Source: Sorghum bicolor
Taxonomy: Eukaryota; Streptophyta; Magnoliopsida; Poales; Poaceae
Direction: 5' to 3'
DNA length: 64,000 nucleotides
Assembly: GCF_000003195.3 (NCBI RefSeq)
Contig: NC_012870.2
Coordinates: 5,820,501 to 5,884,500 of the forward strand
In this document: positions 54,940-64,000 of the stretch, in pieces
How the letters are laid out: every line of letters starts with the position of its first letter
Position numbering within the stretch: the stretch's first letter is position 1
Translations under genes and position numbers: made by a program
Notes under the pieces: model-generated
Told to the model about the DNA's origin: nothing
What the model saw: only the letters and a program-made list of their open reading frames with translations
Databases searched by the model: none

Positions 54940-57842
54940 GCCAGCGCACGAGAGCCTCACCTCCCCCTCGTCCGCCGCAGCCCAGCTCGGCGACAGCCGT
55001 AATAAAGACGGGCAGCATCTAGCGATCCAGCAGGCGTGAGTGATGGCAACCTCACATCACCGCTTTCCCCAAAGCCGTCCGGAGAAAGACGAAGAAGAAG
55101 GAGGAGTAGGGCAGGGAAGGGGGAAAAAGCAACCAACGGAAAGAAAGAAAAGAGCGCAAAGGGAGAGCAGCTTCTTTGGAGAGCTTTTTACCGGACGACG
55201 AGGGGCGGGCGGTCTCGCTTTAACCACCTACGACGCCACAGCCCACACCTGCCATCATGGCCCTCCGCCCCTCCTCCCTCTCTGAATTTCTTCTCGGATT
55301 CTCTTCCTTTTCCCTCCCTGCGCTCGTCTTCTTCTTCCTCCTCCGTCCTCCCCCTCCACCTCTTTTATCTTTATCCCGCTGCGGTGACTGTGCGTGCTCT
55401 CACTCTCTCGCTGCCCCCTTGCGTTTGCAGCAGCTGTACCACAACCTCGAGGCAGTACTGCGACCGCCGCTGTAGCGCCTGCTTTGTGTGCTCCAGACAC
55501 CTCACTCCCAACAGTATCCTAACTGGGCATGTGGCCCTCCCTGTCTGTCCCCAACTCCCCATCGGTTCTTGCGAGGAGCTCCCTTCCCCGTAGCGCGGGG
55601 CCCACAGGCAGTGTCACGTCCAGCCAGTCCTGTCTGATTGGGCCTGCGACTGTGATTTAACTCCAGCCCTCGATGCTTTGTTTACTGCTGTCGGTAGTAG
55701 TAGTACTGTTTTGTTTGTTTTTACCAGCCTTGACAACTGCAGCTTTACACCTCGCTGGAAGGGTTATCTACCTTGGCATCCGGTCTCTGCGTGGTTTGCC
55801 ACCCAAAAAAAAAACCCTTTTGATCACGTGAATGCTATGATCAGCTCTGCTACAAATGATGATGGATGGATTAGGCACTTGGGTTTTAGTACTGCTGGAT
55901 AGTAAAGCGAGTTCTCCTGCTACCCCAGGCGTTCATTTCTCGATTGAAAATGAAGGCAGGCCAGAAGATAGATGTGCATTACACGATCTGCATCAGATTA
56001 ATCAGAGAGAGAATGAGAGATTCTTTCTTTGCGGCAACTTTGAAGCATGTCGGCATGTTGCGTGGGCTGAACTCATCATCAGCTGGGGGCAAACACGCTC
56101 GCTCGTTTCAAATAATCTATCATTGTCCTAGGGCTTAGGCGTGTTCCTACTCCATTCCATAGTGCAATCCGCGGCGTGGAGTACGCTGAGTTAATGCCGT
56201 TCTTGAGTAAAGCCCACTCATCTTTACAGTTAAGTGTACACATTTGGCGTGTCAGTGATCGAGAAGTGCAGAGACTGGAAATGCGAGCGGGGGAGATTTT
56301 TTAGAACTGGAAAAGGCGAGATTTGAATCCAGCCGGCCTTGGCAACGGTGGCATGCAACGTAGAAATAATCCTAGCACTACAGTGTATCACGGGGCAGCA
56401 GCACCAAGGCCTGAACTGAATTGTCGTGTCCTCGTGGCGGAACAAGAATATGGGACATTCGCAAGGAGAAAACCGCAAGGACGACCAGCAGGAAATCCAA
56501 GGGGCTACAGCCATCGTGGCAAAGCTGCCGGTGTGAATGGCGAGCAAAGAGGACCAGAGGACGCAGGCACCGGCACCCCCGTGTGCTAGCAGCCACTGGC
56601 ACTCGAGTAGTGTGATCCAGAGAGAAGAGACGCCAAAAAAGGCCATAATGTCTGTATCTGTATGCATGCTATCGGACTACTTTTATTATTCGCTTAAACT
56701 TATCAGCCAAACCTATTATCTATTCAGCAGTATTTTTCTCTCACAACAAATCAACCTACCAAACTCTCGGAATCTCGGATCCTCGATCCCTACCACTATC
56801 AGCATAGAAGCTTGCATGGAATTCGAGACACGTTTGTGTCGTGAGTACTCACTCTATCCTAAATAAATAATTTTTAAGGTTCAAATTTATTTTCAAAAAA
56901 TAACATTCTATACAAAATGAAACACTACCTTCTTATACGGAAGCTAATTATGGATACATGTAAATGATAACTGCTAAACTCGAGAAATATCCTCCAGAGA
57001 AAAGAAGAAGAAGAAGGCGAGGGTGCATGTCTCTTTTGTCAACGTCTTTAACCTGTTTGAAAATTTTTTAGAAACATATTTATTATATGTGATGGAGTGT
57101 CATGTAGTACAATGCATTCTACAGATTTTAAAACAAATTAAGAGAGAACACAACATACGCATATACCCTCACTTTATTTTCAAATCATAGGCTATCATCA
57201 ATATGATTAGTGGTGATTGGTTGATAAATAGTAACTAACAATATAATATCTACCAAATTTATCCAACTATTTAATGCTAATTATTTTGTCCCCCTAAAAT
57301 CCCTTGTATTTGAATTACAATACCGGTCGAGTACGTTACTTACTCAAGTACTCTTGCAATCTTGCTAGGAGTTGCTGAGGTGAGAACAGCTGAACAAGAG
57401 CACGGTTGTTGGTTAGCACGTCACTGACATCACACGAATACACGATAACTAGGATCAAGAGAGAAAAAAAAAAGAAGCAGCATGTCTGACGTGCCCCAAC
57501 GGTCCAACCAATGCGTTTCTACTTTACCAAAATCTAGCATAAACCCTGTTCAAATTTAAGCATGGCTAGTCTGCAGCTTTCGCATTGTATATACTCCTAT
57601 GATGGCATGCTTCGCGGCATCGCAAGTCAAAACAACATGATCTTTCTTGTCACGGAGCACGGGGTTTTTACTTGTGGATTACCGTGAGACGTGGTCGTTG
57701 ATTCTCGCGTCCAAGTTTGTAACTGGCTCCCTCCAGTTGCCCTTTGTTTCCAGGCAAGGTAACTTTGAATCTGTGATGGTACTGGTAGTAGCAGGCAAGC
57801 AGCTCAGTAGAAAATGGTGCCATCCTAGAGTCTTTGCCTTTA
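54940..57842. other. Intergenic region, GC-rich promoter side then mixed
   Basis: 55000-55620 is the likely promoter and first exon area of the BTB gene, with CT-rich tracts and open frames (185 codons on plus from 55036) that show no domain. 55620-57840 carries short chance frames only. An AT-rich half of a Stowaway-like repeat begins near 56850. No gene recognised. Confidence 0.45.
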
Positions 57843-58132
57843 GACTATCTCCAACAATCGTCACCCAAAATACAAAACTCATTTGTCCTTTGGGTAGCGC
57901 TACAGATAAAAAGTTCCATACCTATTTTTAGTCTTCTCCAACAACAAGACCTAAAAGACAATACTCTCTGCAAATAGGTCTCGAGGAGTGAGGATACCCA
58001 AATTTGGGTTATGCCTCTCCTGATACCCAAAATGGGTCTTCTGTATGGGTACTCTGTTGGAGGCTATAGGTATAGTGTTGGAGACCTATTTTAGATTTGG
58101 ATTCCCAAATGAGTATCTTGTTGGGGACAGCC
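57843..58132. mobile_element. Tourist-like MITE, TTA duplication
   Basis: Left GACTATCTCCAACAA, right TTGTTGGGGACAGCC (inverted, three differences); TTA on both sides (57840-57842, 58133-58135). 290 bp; internal CCCAAAATGGGT words. Confidence 0.8.
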
Positions 58133-58558
58133 TTAGAGTAGTTCGGACCGAACCTGAAACCTTTTTTGATGTCTTTGAACTTTGATCGTTTTCACAGCCA
58201 ATGACCGTGAGCACGGAATCGTTCAGGGGGCACACTGACCGCCATTGTTCTTTGGATTTGAACTTTGAAAGTTGAAACCGAATGGTTCCAGGCTTCCAGC
58301 TCGGCTAGTGACTTGGCCTTCGGTTGGCACCATTATTAATTCGCCTTTCCCTTTAGCTTTTCGAAAAGTCAGATCAATTAATTAGGTGCAAAATCAGCTT
58401 TTTTTTCTTTTGTTAAAGGAGAAAAGAAATTTAAAGTCTGGGGTATAGGTCAGGTGGAAGATTGCTGATGCATTCTGTGCCTGTATCTTATTAGGCCTAA
58501 AACCGATTGGGGAAAAAAAGAGAGAATATGAAGACAAAAAAAAAACTATGATGATGTA

Positions 58559-58799
58559 CTCCCTCCATCCAAATTGTAAGTCATTCCAAGAATCTTGAAG
58601 AGTCAAAGTATCTCAAGTTTGACCAAAATTATAGAAAAAATTACAATTTTTTGTGGCATAAAATATAAGTAATGAAGAACCTAATGATACTTAGTTGATA
58701 TCATAAATGTTATTATCCTATCATATAAATTTTGTCAAACTTGAGATGTTTTGACTCTTCAAGATTCTTGGAATGACTTATAATTTGGGATGGAGGGAG
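58559..58799. mobile_element. Stowaway MITE, long inverted repeats, TA duplication
   Basis: CTCCCTCCATCC..GGATGGAGGGAG, flanked by TA (58557-58558, 58800-58801). The terminal repeats extend far inward (AAGTCATTCCAAGAATCTTG pairs with AAGATTCTTGGAATGACTT), so the 241-bp element can form an almost complete hairpin. Confidence 0.92.
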
Positions 58800-59828
58800 T
58801 AGCATTCACCGGACATTTGATTTATGAAATGAGACGGTAAATGAAACATAGGAGTACACTTATTCTAACCATAAATATATTCAATGGTTTGTTCCATAGA
58901 ATGAAATTGTCAAAACATGTCTTCATCTTTAACTAAGTTATTTCTCATGTAAAGCCTATTTTCAAATTAAGTTTTGTGAAAATCGTGCCACTGCACCCAT
59001 GCAAAAACAAGTCCAAGGATAAGATGGGTGGAGCTCAGATGCCCCTACTACCTTTCATACAATCCTAACTCCATCATTTTTCATAAGAGAGGAAGAAGAT
59101 GCAATACTAAGAGCATCTCCATCAGGGCTCCGGCTCTCAAATAAGCCTCCAATGATTCATGTCAAAAACAAAGGACCAATAGGGTCCTTATTAGACCCTC
59201 AAAAGTAGGAGGCCCTTAAATTCACCTCTTGAGCTCACGTACACCTACAACACCTGGGCACTGTCTAGAGACACCCCTTCATATTTGATTGATTTCATGA
59301 CCATTATTTAGTTATTTATGAAATTTTTTATTTATCTATCAACTGATTTCTTCCCAAGAAAATATCGAACTTTTCACTATTGGATACAAATCTACTCCCT
59401 CCGTCATAATATTAGTGTCGTTCTAGGATTCATAGCGGATACCAAGAACAAAGTAAAATAACCCTTATACCCTTACATGCCCTGGAAAAGATCATTGTTT
59501 ACTGCTCAAATGTACCATCACTGATACAGTGAGGAACGCCATAGGAATGACAATTCATTACCAACGGATCAACTTTTTCACCACGGCAATTGCTAAGATG
59601 TCTTGTCAATGCTACCTCAAATGACATTCTTTTTTAGTTAAAATTAAACGCTCAAACAACACTAATAATGGGTACATGTCAAATTTCTCTTTGTTAAAAA
59701 GCATGCACCCCCACACACCAGCCCCGTGGCGCTCTTGCAGTTGCGTCGCGGCCCTCTATTCCCTTCCGCTTCCAATTTCTTTATTTTCCGTGCTTGGTTT
59801 TCGTTTCCCGTTTTCCGTGCTGTAATTA
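58800..59828. other. Spacer with worn repeats
   Basis: 59109-59270 begins GAGCATCTCCATCAGGG, like the left half of a Tourist-type element without a matching right end. 59395 starts CTCCCTCCGTCATAATATTAG, a Stowaway-like left end, also without a right end. No gene seen. Confidence 0.45.
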
Positions 59829-60069
59829 GGCCTTGTTTAGATCTGAAAATTTTTTGGATTTCGCTACTGTAGCACTTTCGTTTGTTTGTGGTAAATATTG
59901 TTTAATCATAGACTAACTAGGGTCAAAAGATTTGTCTCGTGATTTACAGTCAAACTGTGTGATTAGTTTTATTTTCATCTATATTTAATGTTTCATGCAT
60001 GTGTCGTAAGATTCGATGTGACAGAAATCTTAAAAACTTTTTGAATTTCAGTTTAAACTAAACAAGTCT
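59829..60069. mobile_element. MITE, GGCCTTGTTTAGTT family, TTA duplication
   Basis: GGCCTTGTTTAGATCTG to ACTAAACAAGTCT, TTA on both sides (59826-59828, 60070-60072). 241 bp. Confidence 0.85.
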
Positions 60070-60165
60070 TTAATCTTTTTCGTCCCTACGAGTTCGAGGT
60101 CCGTCACCTTGGTGCAGGTGGTCGCTAGTCAGCAGGCCCAGACCGTGCGAAATGGAATGCAACCG

Positions 60166-60408
60166 GGCCTTGTTTAGTTCCTAAAAAATTTTGCAAAATT
60201 TTTCAAATTCCCCGTCACATCGAATCTTTAGACACATGCATGAAGTACTAAATATAGATAAAAATAAAAACTAATTGCACAGTTTGGTCGGAATTGACGA
60301 GACAAATCTTTTGAGCCTAGTTAGTCTATGATTGGACAATATTTGTCAAATACAAACGAAAAAGCTACAGTGTCCATTTTACAAAATATTTTGGAACTAA
60401 ACAAGGCC
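60166..60408. mobile_element. MITE, GGCCTTGTTTAGTT family, CCG duplication
   Basis: GGCCTTGTTTAGTTCC to GGAACTAAACAAGGCC; CCG on both sides (60163-60165, 60409-60411). 243 bp, opposite orientation to the copy at 59829. Confidence 0.88.
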
Positions 60409-60728
60409 CCGGTAGAAAAGGTGAGACACATGGGGCAGGCGGCAACTGGCCAGGCGCAGGCGCGTACGACGGCCGACGCGGGCGGCGAGCAGGAGCAGAC
60501 CACCTGTGCGGGCCCCTGCATGGGTCCGTCATTTCGCGGCGCGCCCGTGCTCCCGTCCTTGATCACTGCCCGCGCGTGCCGGTGCCGGTGCCCGTGCCCT
60601 GCCGCCCCCCCCCCCTCGATCGGGATCTCTCGCACGCGTGCAGGCGCTCGCCCTCGCGCCGCCGTGCGGCTTCTCTGTGACCGCAGAGCCCGGCACGTAA
60701 CAAAAGCTAGGCCACACACGCACACCTT
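60409..60728. other. GC-rich island between two MITE copies
   Basis: About 320 bp of GC-rich sequence with frames on both strands (138 codons on plus from 60328, 144 on minus from 60755, both running into the adjacent MITEs and therefore not genes). Confidence 0.5.
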
Positions 60729-60905
60729 CGTTTGTTTGTGGTAAATATTGTTCAATCATAGACTAACTAGAGTTAAAAGATTCACCTCGTAATTTACAGA
60801 CAAACTGTGTAATTAGTTTTTATTTTCGTCTATATTTAATAATTCATGCAATTGCCGTAAGATTTGATGTGACGAGAAATTTTGAAAAAAAAATTGGTTT
60901 CTGGG
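60729..60905. mobile_element. Truncated MITE of the GGCCTTGTTTAGTT family
   Basis: Begins inside the family at TCGTTTGTTTGTGGTAAATA and ends near TTTTGAAAAAAAAATTGG; both terminal repeats are missing or worn. Confidence 0.7.
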
Positions 60906-61125
60906 GTGTGCTTGTTTGCGTGCTACCTACCGCCGTGCCGCTCATGCCCATGCGCTGCGCCGTTTGTGTTCTTGCGCACTTGGCAGCTTAGGGCTGGTAC
61001 TGGTTTGTGTGTTTTTCAGTTTTTGTGAACGGTGATGAGTGGGTGCGGATATGGATAGGCCATTTGGAGAGTGCGGCGCGCAGCCAATCCAAACTAATCA
61101 TATCCTTCGATCCCGAGTCGGTGTA

Positions 61126-61580
61126 CTCCACCCGTTCAAACTGTTTTTTTAAAAAACCATATGATTTGAACTTGATTGAAACTATTTAAAAAATACTAAC
61201 ATTTATAGTACAAAGTAAATATTATTAAATTAATTATAATATATATTTTTGTAATAAATTTATTAAAAACTCTAGAAAGAATATTGCTTTTCAATGAATC
61301 AAATGATTTGAACTTTGATCACGATTATATAAAAAGTACTAATATTTATATTTATACTACAAAAGAGTATCATTAAATTAAGTACATAATATATTTTTTA
61401 TAATAAATTGTAATATATATTTTGATTTTCGTAGTTATTGCTATGCACATACACTATGTCTAGATACATAACAAAAATAATGTATCTAGAAAAAGCCAAA
61501 ATGTCTTATATTTAGAATGAATTAAACATAATTTTGGTAAAATTTGAGCTAACTGACACGAATTCCATAGTCAGAGGGAG
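61126..61580. mobile_element. Stowaway-like element, possibly composite
   Basis: CTCCACCCGTTCAAACTG at the left and CAGAGGGAG at the right, with TA on both sides. The interior holds the same block twice (ATGATTTGAACTT..ACTAA.ATTTAT..TATTA.ATTAA..ATATATTTTT), so two copies may have merged. 455 bp. Confidence 0.55.
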
Positions 61581-61691
61581 TAGTTCTTTTTTTTCCTGGC
61601 GTGCACAGCTAATCAACAGGCATGTTTGTGTTGGAGGATGGGAGACGTTAGCACTGTGTTACATAACCAAAGGTGGAATCACTATCGGTAA

Positions 61692-61765
61692 TCCATTGTC
61701 GTCTAGTCCGGTTAGGATACCTGGCTTTCACCCAGGCGACCCGGGTTCAAATCCCGGCAATGGAA
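61692..61765 (+). tRNA. tRNA-Glu (UUC)
   Basis: Complete cloverleaf without intron. Acceptor TCCATTG pairs with CAATGGA, D stem GTCT/AGGA, anticodon stem CCTGG/CCAGG around the loop CTTTCAC (anticodon TTC at 61727-61729), T stem CCGGG/CCCGG around TTCAAAT, discriminator A. The B box GGTTCAAATCC is a full match. A run of eight T follows. The D loop is AGTCCGGTT, one base longer or different from the usual AGTTGGTT of plant tRNA-Glu, and the acceptor uses A:T where G:C is common, so it may be a variant gene copy rather than a main one. Confidence 0.93.
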
Positions 61766-61767
61766 TC

Positions 61768-61775
61768 TTTTTTTT
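61768..61775 (+). terminator. RNA polymerase III terminator of the tRNA gene
   Basis: Eight consecutive T residues starting two bases after the discriminator position plus one. Confidence 0.85.
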
Positions 61776-62350
61776 GCCTTTTTTTTTCCCGTTGTCCTTG
61801 GTTTGATACGGTGTTCTTTTGTTCACGGCCTTACTTCTGGGCCTAAGTAGCCCCCGGCCCAAACTTCTTGTCCTTTGTCTGATACAGTGTTCTTTTGTTC
61901 AGTCAGGATGATTTTTGTGTAGTAGCTTCCATCTCTTGCTCCCAAGCTCCGGAGTACTTGCTTAAAAACACAGAATCCCCACCAATCATTCAAAGATACT
62001 GTCAATGAAATATAAAAGTTTTTGCACAGCACTCATGATCTTCGAATTATCTACCAAATATATCCTTAGCCCATTATTTCCACTCAGAGCTAATAAAAAG
62101 CGGATTAGTGTCCGCATGTTGGATTGTAAAAAACAGATGCTACTAGAGGAGTAAACGGCTAAGTTTCAACAAGAAAATTGAAAGTCCTCAAATCTAAATC
62201 AAGAGATCTCTTAGGTTAGGATTAAATCAAGATCTCCTATATTTGAAAAATATTTATTATCAAAATGAACAAATTCAAACAAGGGAAAGAACATAGTTGA
62301 TCAGGTTTTAAGGGGGTTCACGACCGAGTTACCTAGTGTTGCTAGATTAA
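61776..62350. other. Spacer
   Basis: No gene recognised. GATAC.GTGTTCTTTTGTTCA occurs twice (near 61806 and 61880), a small duplication about 74 bp apart. Confidence 0.45.
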
Positions 62351-63275
62351 GGGCGTGTTTGGCAGAGCTCCTTACGAGGGGCTCCTTTAGAGGAGCCGGA
62401 GCTGTTTTGGTGAAGCCATAAATTGTGTCTTTGTCAAAACAGCTCCGGCTCCTCTGCTTTTTACTTAAAACGGCTTCTCTAGAAAAATGTTTGTTTCACG
62501 GGTGGCCTTGGTGCGATGGGAAGTGGCGGCGTTGACTTCTAACCGATCCGCATTGGTGGTTTTCGATGCCACATACACTAGGAGCCAAGTTAAGACGGAG
62601 AGGGGATATTGAGAGGAGGAAGGAGATAATGCCGAAGTAGGGCCCACTCGAGGGGTGTTTGCATGTAGCTTAGTGTCAAATATTTAGTTATTCTTTAAAA
62701 AATATATAATTATGGAGCATGTAATCAAGCTCCCCTACAAAAATATATAAGTTTCAGTTTGCCATTAAGTGTAGATAATAAGCTACAAAGAAGGCTCACA
62801 ATAAAAAAATATAACATTAAATTCTTAGTAATATTATTCATCATTTTGTTATTGCACATGATCGCCTAAATTATAATGATAGTAAATATTTTGCGTATCG
62901 GAGAGAAAAAAAATAATGGTTTTGCACTTATCAGTGTCTTTTAAGGGCTAAGGTTCTCTTTGAAATATGATATTTTTGTATTGCCAACGTTATTTATAAA
63001 AATGAATTGATTATTATAGAGCCCCTATGCGATTACTTTGAAATTCATGCATTTCAAAATACCCTGAAGGCTAAGGCTAAAGCTGAGAATTGAGGTTCAT
63101 CACACACCGCTCGGAGCGCTGAAGGGGGAGCCACTTTTACAACTCAAACTCTTCAACCAAAACGACTCTGACTTCTCTTCCGCTCACTAGAAAACAACTT
63201 TTCCTAAGAAAATGTTTGATATGGCTCCTCCACAAGAATCACTATTGAGGTGAAGTCGGAGCCATACCAAAGAGG
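62351..63275. mobile_element. Long-TIR element, GTGTTTGGCAGAGCTCC type
   Basis: Left GGGCGTGTTTGGCAGAGCTC; the complement of the right end reads GAGCCTCTTTGGTATGGCTC. Similarity continues for roughly 150 bp on each side (CTCCGGCTCC, AAAATGTTTG). The interior is AT-rich and non-coding. No clear target duplication. Class is probably hAT-like by end style. Confidence 0.5.
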
Positions 63276-63714
63276 CTCTCAGTTTTATATTACATGTTGT
63301 ATTAGATTTGTCGTAAGTAAAACATTTATATCTTTGACCTCGATTATTTCAATAAATTATATAGGTCCATGTCATAGTATTTATGTTTTTAGATTCATTA
63401 TAAGAAATACTTTCATAATATTAATTCATATGTTGTGAAACTATAAGAAACTTATCAGCATTGTATTTTTCAGCCAGCCGAACAAAATAATATCTGACTT
63501 TGGACAAAGCTAACGGCACATATGTCCTTGGAAATGAGAAGTAAAGACCCCTTACCTAATCTCGACCCTTGGCTTCTGGTCCAACGGCGGAAACCCGTCG
63601 AGTGATGCCACTGTTTGTTCCACCTTTGCCGCAGCGTTAGCTTATCCCCTTCGCGGCGACGCTCCCTATCCATAGCGCCCGCTCGCCCATCAGCCCACGC
63701 GGCCACGCCGAAGC
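63276..63714. other. Promoter and 5' UTR region of the S9 gene
   Basis: AT-rich to about 63540, then GC-rich up to the start codon. No TATA box stands out, which is common for housekeeping plastid-protein genes. Confidence 0.45.
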
Positions 63715-64000
63715 ATGGCGCTCTCCGTCTCCTCCCTCGCCGCCGCCCTCTCCCACCTCTCTCTCCCATCGACTTCCACCTCCAAGCCCCACCCGGCCCC
63801 GCTCCTGCGCCTGCGCTCCACCTCCCGCCGCGCCGTCAGCCTCGCGCTCCGCGCCTCCGCGGCCGAGGCCGCCGAGCCGTCCGAGGCGGACCTGCCCGTG
63901 GAGGAGGTGGTGGCCGTCGAGGAGGAGGCGGAGGAGGATGCGCTGTCGGGAATCGCGCTGCGGAAGTATGTGAAGCAGAGGCTGCCGGGTGGGTTCGCGG
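63715..64000 (+). CDS. RPS9: Plastid 30S ribosomal protein S9 precursor, 5' part
   Basis: From ATG 63715 the frame is open to the window edge (95 codons). The first ~48 residues are rich in Ser, Ala, Arg and Leu with few acids, a plastid transit peptide; then an acidic stretch (VEEVVAVEEEAEEDA), and SGIALRKYVKQRLPGGFA at the edge. The last block is the N-terminal extension of plastid S9 just before its conserved core, which lies outside the window. S9 sits in the small plastid ribosomal subunit head near the P site. Assignment relies on that short block and the transit peptide. The rest of the gene is cut off. Confidence 0.75.
   Translation, partial: MALSVSSLAAALSHLSLPSTSTSKPHPAPLLRLRSTSRRAVSLALRASAAEAAEPSEADLPVEEVVAVEEEAEEDALSGIALRKYVKQRLPGGFA

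Noticed and set aside
55036..55593. 185-codon plus frame next to the BTB gene
   Set aside because: Low-complexity Ser/Pro/Arg translation of CT-rich promoter DNA; lies where the BTB gene's first exon and promoter should be.
60321..60759. 138- and 144-codon frames at 60.3-60.8 kb
   Set aside because: Each begins and ends inside a MITE copy, so they are not genes.

Overview
The window looks like nuclear DNA of an andropogonoid grass, most likely Sorghum or a close relative. The evidence is short intron-split genes with GC-rich first exons, a dense load of grass-type MITEs, CACTA and LTR elements, and a plastid-targeted gene set encoded in the nucleus. Species assignment is inference. Nothing suggests a bacterium, phage or CRISPR.

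Host genes I can support: a PP2-A10-like membrane protein (24512-25627, -); a small plant-specific protein with RARD..YV and RIDED.PCEF motifs (37412-37885, -); plastid cytochrome c assembly factor CCS1 in eight exons (46591-48917, +); a calmodulin-like EF-hand protein (50455-50997, +); a BTB/POZ protein in two coding exons plus a 5' UTR intron (52140-54359, -); a tRNA-Glu(UUC) (61692-61765, +); and the start of a gene for plastid ribosomal protein S9 (63715 to the right edge, +). CCS1 and RPS9 both act in the chloroplast; I see no operon-like or pathway logic linking the neighbours otherwise.

Mobile DNA dominates the rest. (1) 6757-18068 is a CACTA (En/Spm) derivative. It has lost the main transposase but keeps a GRF-zinc-finger/membrane-anchor gene, a transposase-associated-domain fragment and an apparently intact Ulp1-type cysteine protease ORF. 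Its left subterminal region is split by a very young 8.0 kb non-autonomous LTR retrotransposon (6849-14859) with two 2918-bp LTRs that are almost identical. (2) 31307-37259 is a minus-strand Ty1/copia element. An internal deletion fuses the first ~25 gag codons to mid-integrase, but a 2.8 kb integrase-RT-RNase H frame stays open; it carries an unusual 1.4 kb GC-rich leader and has two diverged LTRs. (3) 41547-43489 is a solo LTR with a perfect GCCAT target duplication and an array of CACCGGACGC/GCGTCCGGTG inverted decamers upstream of its TATA box, as in Sireviruses. It sits inside an older GC-cored terminal-inverted-repeat element. (4) MITEs are everywhere: about ten copies of a GGCCTTGTTTAGTT family with 3-bp duplications, Stowaway and Tourist-like copies, and one MITE nested inside another (30285-30861).

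The remaining spacers are AT-rich or GC-rich non-coding DNA with local duplications (20.0-21.4 kb, 26.8-28.9 kb, 51.1-51.7 kb), minisatellites and a 23-G homopolymer. I found no convincing undescribed system. The most unusual items are the Ulp1/GRF cargo of the CACTA derivative, the copia leader, and the palindrome array.
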